Source: Acidimicrobiales bacterium (lineage in GTDB: Bacteria > Actinomycetota > Acidimicrobiia > Acidimicrobiales > RAAP-2). Taken from it: a DNA stretch of 64,000 nt. The stretch's first letter is position 1; each line of letters opens with the position of its first letter. The notes beneath the pieces are model-generated. The model saw only the letters and a program-made list of their open reading frames with translations, made no database searches and was not told where the DNA came from. Where the stretch lies: the NCBI GenBank assembly GCA_015478655.1, contig JADMIJ010000003.1, forward strand, positions 52,599-116,598, written 5' to 3'. This document shows positions 58,129 through 64,000 of this stretch, piece after piece. The position numbers and the translations under genes are program-made.

Positions 58129-59010
58129 TCAGCTGGTGATGCGCTCCAGCCAGCCGGTGACGAGGTCGGCGAACTCGGAGGTGGCGTCGAGGTGTGGAAG
58201 ATGTCCGGCCTCGATCGCGCGGTGTGCCTTCGGCTCGTTGGCGGCGGTGTAGAGCTGGTCGGTCTGGGCCGGAGGTTGGAACCGGTCGTGATTGCCTTGG
58301 ATGAGCAGGACGGGGCGGTGGAGTCGGTGGATCGCGTCCGGCCCGTCCCAGGTGTCGAGAAGCTCTCGGTAGGTGAGCATGGAGAGCCGGCGTGCTCGGG
58401 TGATGGTGGCATCTCGTCTGATGCGCCCTGCCCAATCGGGGTTGTCGGTGAGCTGTTCGTAGGCGTAGAAGTGGTTCACGCTGATGCGCATCGGGACGAT
58501 TCTCGAAAGAGGGAGCGCGATGCGGTAGAGCAGTCGTCGTGGTCTGGTGAGCAGGAAGTCGGCAACGTGTGCGGGGGCGTTGGAGGCGACGACGCTCTCA
58601 ATGTGGGGGTCGCGTTCGCCGGCGAGGATGGCGATCATGCCGCCGAGGCTGTTGCCGACGAGGTGGACGCGGTCGAGTCCGTGCTGGCGTGCGTACGAGA
58701 TCGCGGCGAGGGTGTCGTCGGCGAGGTCGTCGAGCGTCCATCGGCCGCGTACTCCAGTGCTGCGGCCGTGGCCGCGGTAGTCGAAGCTGAGGGTGTTTAC
58801 GCCGCGGGTGGCGAGTTCGGTGGCGAGGGGCTCGTACTCGAAGGTGTGGAACCCGATTCCGCACAGCAGCACGACCGTCGGGCGGGCAAGGTCGACGCTG
58901 CGAAGCCGTCCGTACAGCTCGATGCCGTTGTTTCGGAAGGCGAGATCGGTGGGATCGCTGTTGACGGGTGGTCCTGTCGATCGAGTCGGCGAAAGATCGC
59001 GGCGATCCAC
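58129..59010 (-). CDS. Alpha/beta hydrolase
   Basis: 293 residues. FDYRGHGRSTG precedes the nucleophile elbow VGNSLGGMIA (Ser121). The acid is probably Asp in GNHDRFQPP and the base His in GHLPHLD near the C-terminus. The cap region is Arg-rich. The oxyanion-hole region reads LLCGIGFHTFEYEP. The substrate is unknown. The ATG start at 59010 lies 26 bases downstream of a short-chain-dehydrogenase remnant on the same strand, with no clear ribosome site. It is the largest intact enzyme gene in the island. Confidence 0.85.
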   Translation of the reverse strand: MDRRDLSPTRSTGPPVNSDPTDLAFRNNGIELYGRLRSVDLARPTVVLLCGIGFHTFEYEPLATELATRGVNTLSFDYRGHGRSTGVRGRWTLDDLADDTLAAISYARQHGLDRVHLVGNSLGGMIAILAGERDPHIESVVASNAPAHVADFLLTRPRRLLYRIALPLSRIVPMRISVNHFYAYEQLTDNPDWAGRIRRDATITRARRLSMLTYRELLDTWDGPDAIHRLHRPVLLIQGNHDRFQPPAQTDQLYTAANEPKAHRAIEAGHLPHLDATSEFADLVTGWLERITS

Positions 59011-59036
59011 GCAGGCCAGCCCGGGCCCGTCACGAA

Positions 59037-59276
59037 AAGCGACGGCTCGCCGCCACCGGGCAGGGCAGGATTCGACATGAGCACGTCGGCGTCGCTGATC
59101 TGATCACCGAGACTCGCGACGTCGCCGGGGTTCGTGAGGTCGGCGACGATGAACGTCGCGGCGAGCGAGCACGACGCACCTTCGTTGCGGCCGGTGAGCA
59201 CGAGCTTGCTGCCCGCGCGTCGCCGGCATGCGCGTGCGATGGTAGGACCGAGTTCGCCGCTGGCGCTGGTCACAAC
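59037..59276 (-). pseudogene. Short-chain dehydrogenase remnant
   Basis: About 80 residues resemble the N-terminal half of an SDR: VVTSASGELGPTIARACRRR (the Gly motif has lost its first glycine), KLVLTGRNE, FIVADLTNPGDVASLGDQI and DADVLMSNPALPGGGE. The catalytic Ser-Tyr-Lys half is gone, and the frame runs out of phase into the alpha/beta hydrolase start. A frameshift also separates it from a possible ATG at about 59303. Confidence 0.7.
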
Positions 59277-59311
59277 CCGTCGTTGCGTCGCTCGGTTCCA
59301 TCGGAGACTGT

Positions 59312-59485
59312 TCACGTCGGCTGGCTGGTGCGCGTAGCGAAGATGTGCAGGCAGCGGGTGGAGCAGAACACATAGTCGTTGCCTCCTCCTCCGATCGTCA
59401 TTCGAGCGGCGATTTCGTTGTCGCACAGCTGCATCCCGCAGACTGGATCGGTGCGACCCCGTTGTCGTCGGTGCGGGCCGGCCAC
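59312..59485 (-). CDS. Tiny YHS-domain protein
   Basis: 57 residues, GTG start. TDPVCGMQL, then NDYVFCSTRCLHIFA, form a complete YHS/TRASH-type treble-clef pattern with cysteines in CG, FCS and RC, a metal-binding motif of copper-handling proteins and some monooxygenases. It lies 61 bases downstream of the cyclase-YHS gene on the same strand. Start support is weak, so it could be the detached tail of a larger gene. Confidence 0.6.
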   Translation of the reverse strand: MAGPHRRQRGRTDPVCGMQLCDNEIAARMTIGGGGNDYVFCSTRCLHIFATRTSQPT

Positions 59486-59546
59486 TGTTCAGAACTCCCA
59501 GAAGTGGTACCGATGTTCAGCTCAATCCCGTGCTCATCGAGCTCGT

Positions 59547-60161
59547 TCACGTCGCGAGTGCCTTGTCGGGATCGGCGAAGAAGCGTTCGGCGCAATCGGC
59601 CGAGCAGAAGTAGTAGTCCGTGGCGCGCCAGCTCGCCACGACCGTTGCGGATTCGGGATCGAGGGCCATGTGGCAAACGGGGTCTATGACGCGGTCGGGT
59701 CGCGGTCGTGCGTGCCGAACGACGTGGAGCACGACTTCGCCGGAGATGCCTTTCAGCGCGGGTGGGCCGAGGGTGACGACTTCGGTGTCGTCGGGCATTC
59801 GTGCGGAGGTGCGTAGAGCGTCGGTGATCAAGAATTGGTTGCGGTCCGCGACGCCGACGATGCGGGCGGCGATGTTGACGGTGGTACCGACGTAGTCGCC
59901 CTCGCGGTAGAGCAACGGGCCGTGGTGCGCACCGATGCGTGCGGTGGGGAAGTGGTTCTCGATGGCGATGGCGTCGGCGATGTTGATACCGCACGCGACC
60001 GCGTCGGTGGGGTCGGTGAATACAAGCATGAACGCGTCGCCGATCTGTTTCACGATCTTGCCCGCGTGGTGGGTGAGCGCCTCGCGGACAAGGTGGGAGA
60101 AGCGCTCCACGATCTCACGCCAAGCATCGCTCGCACAGAACTCTAGGTGAGCTTCGTTCAC
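59547..60161 (-). CDS. Class III nucleotide cyclase domain (N-terminally short) fused to a YHS domain
   Basis: 204 residues. Residues 1-150 match a class III adenylate/guanylate cyclase core: HHAGKIVKQIGDAFMLVF (second metal Asp), ARIGAHHGPLLYREGDYVG, TTVNIAARIVGVADRNQFLI and the ALKGISGEV end. The beginning of the domain with the first metal Asp is missing because a stop lies just upstream, so activity is doubtful. Residues 158-204 are a YHS/TRASH domain: DPVCHMALDP and ATDYYFCSADCAERFFADP. ATG at 60161 has no clear ribosome site. It is possibly a truncated gene. Confidence 0.75.
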   Translation of the reverse strand: MNEAHLEFCASDAWREIVERFSHLVREALTHHAGKIVKQIGDAFMLVFTDPTDAVACGINIADAIAIENHFPTARIGAHHGPLLYREGDYVGTTVNIAARIVGVADRNQFLITDALRTSARMPDDTEVVTLGPPALKGISGEVVLHVVRHARPRPDRVIDPVCHMALDPESATVVASWRATDYYFCSADCAERFFADPDKALAT

Positions 60162-60420
60162 GTCACGACCGTACCCGAGCCTTTGGCTGGCCGTTGGCCG
60201 GCCAGGGCTTTCTCGCGCGTGGCAGAAGCTTCCCAGCCGCCCGTCGTCGCCTCGGCGCGGTCTTCATCGACGTGGAGTTAGCCGACGCCCCTGGCGCGGA
60301 CGGCATCCCATGGTGCGACTGCGAGCATCGTTTTTCGGGCGTCTGCGGCGCATGAGAGCTTCCACGGTGATTTCTCGGATGGACGGCGCTCTTAGCGTCG
60401 ACCACCGGGCAGATCCCGTC

Positions 60421-60464
60421 CCGGAACGACTCCCGGAACGACTCCCGGCATCGCTCCCGCGACG
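60421..60464. repeat. 12-bp direct-repeat array B
   Basis: A partial unit CCGGAACG (60421-60428) is followed by ACTCCCGGAACG (60429), ACTCCCGGCATC (60441) and GCTCCCGCGACG (60453). Unit order and the two special terminal units match array A, with one internal unit fewer. Confidence 0.85.
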
Positions 60465-60725
60465 CATTCGCCGAGGCTGTTCGCCGAGCGGCGATCCCGC
60501 GCTCATCGAGTTCTGACCGATGTGCGTCCGCCCTCTTCGCGCAGTTCGACCCGAATAGGTGATGGCGATGAGTTGCTGGCATGGCCTCGCGCTGTCTCAC
60601 GGATTGACTCGAGTGCCGAGAAGCTGCTGAAACAACCATTTGGGAGATGGACCGCAGCGCGTTCTGTTACGTCGATCGTCGATGAGCGCCACGTGAAAGT
60701 TCTGACGCGTGCCGATGCTCGGATG
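60465..60725. other. No gene recognised
   Basis: Short open frames only. CGCCGAG and GCGGCGA segments near 60470-60495 could form a small stem. Nothing else is supported. Confidence 0.35.
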
Positions 60726-60749
60726 ACTCCCGGGATCACTCCCGTCGGG
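60726..60749. repeat. 12-bp direct-repeat pair C
   Basis: ACTCCCGGGATC (60726) followed directly by ACTCCCGTCGGG (60738), the same unit family as arrays A and B. A single further unit, ACTCCCGGGACG, is at 61541. Confidence 0.7.
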
Positions 60750-60804
60750 TTCCGCTTGCGGAACCTGCAAGTGTGTCTACCCCTAGTTCGTGCATTGGTC
60801 AGGC

Positions 60805-60985
60805 GTTGAAGGTGATGCTCGGTAGTCGTCGTTTTCGGGGGTTTGGGAGTTGCGGTTGGGGGCGTTGTCGTTGGGTTGCGTCGATGAGCTACTGAGTGTG
60901 GTTGGGTGGTGTTGGGCGCTGTCGGTGTGGGATCGGTCGTTGGTCTGGTCGGTCGTTGTCGTCGGGGTTGATTGGGGGCGGGCGG
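60805..60985. other. Strand-asymmetric G/T-rich tract
   Basis: About 180 bases in which the plus strand is almost only G and T, with very few A and scattered C (C/A-rich on the minus strand). The minus strand encodes only Pro/Thr/Asn/Gln-rich open frames, like the low-complexity tails of some actinobacterial proteins. No gene is assigned. Confidence 0.5.
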
Positions 60986-61290
60986 GGTGTGCGACCACTG
61001 GTTGAAGGTAATGGCATCGTGGGCCCGGCAGCAGGATCGGACAGTCGGCGTCCCGCACGGACGTCGGACGTCGGACCTGGACGCGGTTGCCACGCCCGCG
61101 AAACCGCGCGGTTGCGCGATCGTGCAAGCATTCGCCATGTCGCTCACTTGCCTTGTATGACGACGACGACGCGAACGGTTCGCCTGCCGGTCGGAACCAT
61201 CGCGCAAGGCCAATGTCCCGACGATAGCCAAGCGAACGGTCGATGCGCGAGGCTGACGCACCGCTGGGCCACCGAGCACGGGATCTCCGC

Positions 61291-61400
61291 ATGACAACTC
61301 TCGAGACTGACTACCTGGTGATCGGGGCTGGCGCGGCCGGCATGGCGTTCACCGATGAGCTGATCGCCGACTCCGAAGCCGCGACGATGTCGAACGGAAC
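61291..61400 (+). pseudogene. N-terminal fragment of a FAD/NAD(P)-binding monooxygenase-like protein
   Basis: The ATG at 61291 encodes TDYLVIGAGAAGMAFTDELI, an FAD-binding Rossmann beta-alpha-beta start, followed by ADSEAATMS. After about 37 residues the similarity ends and the frame soon stops. No downstream continuation was found, so this is a truncated remnant. Confidence 0.6.
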
Positions 61401-62082
61401 CGTTTGTGTCCACCCAACCCGTATCCGACTGCAGCCCGCGACTGGGTCACCGGCACGCACATTTCGATGATCGCGCCAGTAGACGTGCTTGTTTGCTGGG
61501 GGAGCGTGGTGCAGAGAAGCCCTGTTGACTCATGACGCGAACTCCCGGGACGACGCGTCGGGCAGTGTGGACCGACCAGCGCATTCATCCACCCAGGGGT
61601 TGCCGGCTGACGTCCCGGAGCGCCGATGTTGGCCCGTTCAGCCCCGCATCGCCATGCCCAGCCGCCGACGCGAGCCATCGTCAGGCCGACGGCGATGGTG
61701 GCGACCGTAGCGCCCACCAAGCCGATGTGACCAGGCAAGCCGCGCCGGGACGCTCGGCGAGCGCCCGAGCGTTATGACGTCGTGATCGTGGACGGAGCCA
61801 GCGGACTCCGGTGGCCAGATCCTGCCGAGTCTGTCGCGGCGTAGCCCTGGTTCGGCGTGGCCGAATGAAGTGTCGTTCTGAGCGCGACCCCGACCCGGCG
61901 TCATATGGGGCCCCGATCGCGAGACTCGGGAATGTCCTGGACGCTGCGACGAGTGCCCGCCGATGCTCTGTCGCTCTAACGCGCACTTGACGAACCGCCC
62001 GTCACCGACCGATGGGGCGGTGATTGCGCCGCGGAGGTGTAGCCGGGATGAGTGTGCAGGGTTCCGTCGGTTGCGGCATCAG
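61401..62082. other. Degenerate stretch, no gene recognised
   Basis: Several short frames; none shows a family motif. One minus-strand frame (61738 downward) has a hydrophobic run LVGATVATIAVGLTMARVGG that could be a relic membrane helix. One 12-bp repeat unit is at 61541-61552. Confidence 0.35.
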
Positions 62083-62739
62083 TTACTCGTGTCCAGGCGT
62101 GCCGTGGGCGGCGATAAAGACCCTGACGCCGGCGTCGGCGTATCGGTCGAGGTCGCCCGCGGCGAGCGGTTGGTCATCGCCGAAGAACATCGCCCGGTTC
62201 AGGGGGGCTGACATGATCAACCAGTTGAAGTGCTCCGCGGCGAGGGCAGGATCGTCGAGTTGGAGGACGCCTCGCTCGGCGAGCTGCGCGAAGACGGTGG
62301 CGAGCGTCTCGATCGTGCGTCGCGGTCCGAGCTCATAGAAGGTGCGGCCGAGCTCAGGAAAACGCGTCGCTTCGCCGATGACCAGGCGGCGCAATTGCAA
62401 GACCGCGGGCTGCATCACGCTCGCAAGAGTGCGGCGCGCCCAGGCGCTGAGATCTTCCTCCAGCTTCCCGCTGTCCTCCAGGTTGAGGAGTTCCTCGTGT
62501 ACACGATCGCTGATCTCACTGACCGTGGTGGTAACGAGTTCGGAGAAGAGGCACTCCTTATCGGTGAAGTGCTTGTACACGGTCTGTTTCGACACAGCGG
62601 CGAGGCCAGCGATCTCGTCCATGCTCGTGCCGACGTAGCCGTTGCGGAGGAACACCGTCCTTGCGGCCTGCAGGATTACGTGGCGCTTGCGACTCGCACG
62701 TGGCTCGGACTCGTTCACGGTTTCCCTGACGCTGGTCAT
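62083..62739 (-). CDS. TetR/AcrR-family transcriptional regulator
   Basis: 218 residues. The HTH domain (about 20-65) reads ILQAARTVFLRNGYVGTSMD, then VSKQTVYKHFTDKECLF. The C-terminal helical ligand domain resembles the AefR-like TetR C-terminal type (RRLVIGEATRFPELGRTFYE). The ribosome site AGGAGG is close before the ATG. It diverges from a dihydrofolate-reductase-family gene across a large palindrome, so it probably represses itself and that gene. Confidence 0.92.
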   Translation of the reverse strand: MTSVRETVNESEPRASRKRHVILQAARTVFLRNGYVGTSMDEIAGLAAVSKQTVYKHFTDKECLFSELVTTTVSEISDRVHEELLNLEDSGKLEEDLSAWARRTLASVMQPAVLQLRRLVIGEATRFPELGRTFYELGPRRTIETLATVFAQLAERGVLQLDDPALAAEHFNWLIMSAPLNRAMFFGDDQPLAAGDLDRYADAGVRVFIAAHGTPGHE

Positions 62740-62761
62740 CTCCGCCTCCTATAACTGGATT

Positions 62762-62808
62762 AGTACTAGACAGTACCGTACCGTGGTGGTACCGTACTGT
62801 CTAGTACT
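62762..62808. promoter_or_regulatory. 47-bp palindromic operator between tetR and the DHFR-family gene
   Basis: Left arm 62762-62782 and right arm 62788-62808 (21 bp each) are inverted copies with one mismatch, around a 5-base spacer. The outer half-site is AGTACTAGACAGTACC on the left, mirrored as GTACTGTCTAGTACT on the right. Its length and position between divergent genes fit one or two TetR dimers. Confidence 0.8.
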
Positions 62809-62858
62809 CGTTCTTGGATTCGGATGAGTTCGAGGACATCGCGATCAAGGAGGCAACG

Positions 62859-63454
62859 ATGCGCAAGATGACTACTGGGCTCGCCATTTCGCTCGACGGC
62901 GTGGCGGAGTCGCCGGCGAACTGGGGCGGCTTTGGCTTCATCACTGAGGAGATGAACGAGATGATCGGCGCCGGGATCGCACAGGCCGACGCGATTCTGC
63001 TGGGCCGCCGCACCTACGTGGAGTTCGCCGAGTTGTGGCCGAAGCAAGGCAGCGAGGTGCCGATGGCCGACTTCCTGAACAACACGCCGAAGTACGTCGT
63101 GTCCCGGACGCTAAAGAGGCTCACGTGGGGTCCCGCGAAATTGCTCACGGGCGACCTCGCCGACGCCGTCATCGAACTCAAGGGGCAGCCAGCAAAAATA
63201 TCCAGGTCCCTGGAAGCCCGACGCTGGTGCAATGGTTGCTCCGGAACGGGTTGCTCGATGAGCTCACCCTCATGGTTTGCCCAGTCCTCGCCGGCTCCGG
63301 CATGGGCCTCTTCGACGGACTGCGCGATCACATGGAGTTCAAACTCATCGCATCAACGGCACTCAGCAGCGGCGCGCTGGCCGTGACGTACGAACCAGCA
63401 AGCACGAGCCGCGAGACCCCGTCCTTCCCCGAAGCCGCGTCTCGCCTGGCGTGA
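62859..63454 (+). pseudogene. Dihydrofolate-reductase/RibD-C-family protein, one frameshift
   Basis: Start ATG at 62859 with AAGGAGG five bases upstream. The first frame gives MTTGLAISLDGVAESPANWG, ADAILLGRRTYVEFAELWP and PKYVVSRTLKRLTWGPAKLL. Near 63191, at a run of five A residues, the similarity shifts frame and continues as NIQVPGSPTLVQWLLRNGLL, DELTLMVCPVLAGSGMGLFD and LSSGALAVTYEP. One extra A would restore about 195 residues. Family members are NADPH-dependent reductases of mostly unknown substrate. A sequencing error is possible. Confidence 0.85.
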
Positions 63455-63788
63455 GTTGGACGGGCTCCCGCATCACCCCACGGCCGCAGCAATCTGTACC
63501 CACGCGCAACACGAATTCCCATGTGCATGGATCTAAAGATCTTTGTATAATACACCGCTAGTCCTCCGTGGAGTGGAATAATTGGGGCATGCCCACTTAG
63601 CTAGCCCCACCAGGCCCCACGGAACGCCTGGGATATTCAGCGTCAGACGATGTCGCGATACCCCGAGATCTTGATTCCTAAACTTTGATCTCCGAACGGA
63701 CGTATTTCCTCCAGGGGTTTGGCGGCTCGCGCTAGCTAGGGGGTATGTGAGACGGGAAGCAGTATTCGCTCACGAGGAGGCAGTTTTG
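63455..63788. other. Intergenic, locally AT-rich
   Basis: No gene. TATAAT at 63546-63551 is a good -10 in form but has no clear -35 (GTGCAT at 63523). AAAGATCTTT (63534-63543) is a 10-bp palindrome next to it. GTTT (63717) and GGGTAT (63741) resemble alternative-sigma boxes, but their 20-base spacing is long. Confidence 0.4.
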
Positions 63789-63989
63789 ATGGCTGGTGGA
63801 CTGGTAGCGAGCATCATTGCGTTTGCAGTGGGAGCGGTCTTGGATTTCGCCGTCACCGCGAGCCCGGATCAGCACGGCTTCAACATTCACACAGTTGGCG
63901 TCATTTTGATGATTGTTGGCGTGGTTGGGGCTGTTCTTTCGCTCCTTGGGCCCGCCGCGATTTTGATTACGCGTTTGGCGTCGGCGTGA
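63789..63989 (+). CDS. Small two-helix membrane protein, DUF6458-like
   Basis: 66 residues. The first helix is SIIAFAVGAVLDFAVTAS, a short loop follows (DQHGFNIHTVG), then VILMIVGVVGAVLSLL. Spacing and the NIHTVGVILMIVG segment resemble the small DUF6458 membrane proteins of actinobacteria; the function is unknown. ATG at 63789 is chosen because GAGGAGG (63774-63780) lies eight bases upstream; the frame is open to 63747. Confidence 0.7.
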   Translation: MAGGLVASIIAFAVGAVLDFAVTASPDQHGFNIHTVGVILMIVGVVGAVLSLLGPAAILITRLASA

Positions 63990-64000
63990 GCGTGTAGTTC

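Noticed and set aside
55921..60749. The 12-bp arrays as a CRISPR
   Set aside because: Units are contiguous with no unique spacers, far too short for CRISPR repeats, and no cas genes are present.
63717..63746. GTTT...GGGTAT as an alternative-sigma promoter for the small membrane protein
   Set aside because: The spacing is 20 bases, longer than the 14-17 expected, so it is mentioned only as a weak possibility.

Overview
The window is high-GC and reads as the chromosome of an actinobacterium. An ANTAR response regulator sits beside polA and rpsA, there is an AftD-like arabinofuranosyltransferase, and uvrC-rapZ-yvcK-gap-pgk-tpiA-secG occurs in actinobacterial order. The mix (no whiA behind yvcK, many apparently leaderless starts) would suit the class Acidimicrobiia, but that is an inference from gene content; no 16S gene is present.

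Layout. 1-8.5 kb: the end of trpA, an AarF/UbiB-like kinase, and a type II fatty-acid operon (fabD-fabG-acpP-fabF) read leftward from a palindrome-rich promoter, then a divergent OafA-type acyltransferase. 8.7-9.7 kb: a decayed IS481-family element against tRNA-Leu(CAA). 9.8-16.7 kb: a MenC-like enolase-superfamily enzyme, a small coiled-coil protein, a PdtaR-like ANTAR regulator, polA and rpsA. 16.7-22.6 kb: a complete peptide-type ABC transporter (binding protein, two permeases, two ATPases) on the minus strand. 22.7-36.7 kb: a surface-glycan block with two GT-C membrane glycosyltransferases, a FAD-dependent UDP-galactopyranose-mutase-like oxidoreductase, a flippase, a GT4 glycosyltransferase, an MBL-fold enzyme and a 1507-residue AftD-like protein. 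36.8-53.9 kb: a methyltransferase, coaE, uvrB, uvrA, nadA (minus), uvrC-rapZ-yvcK, gap-pgk-tpiA-secG, and a membrane-anchored family-5 solute-binding protein translationally coupled to secG.

54-64 kb is different. It begins at tRNA-Leu(GAG), whose 3' end overlaps the stop of a frameshifted large serine integrase. It then holds decayed transposases, gene fragments, 12-bp, 13-bp and 20-bp direct-repeat arrays, a cyclase fused to a YHS metal-binding domain with a second tiny YHS gene behind it, an alpha/beta hydrolase, and a TetR gene with a 47-bp palindromic operator facing a frameshifted dihydrofolate-reductase-family gene. This looks like the left end of an old integrated element; its right end is outside the window.

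The most unusual items are the dispersed 12-bp repeat family of the island (arrays near 55.9, 60.4 and 60.7 kb), the FabD with a C-terminal lipoyl/biotinyl-like domain lacking the acceptor lysine, the cyclase-YHS fusion, and a serine integrase abutting a tRNA gene. All statements rest on reading the sequence and on family knowledge; no database search was run.
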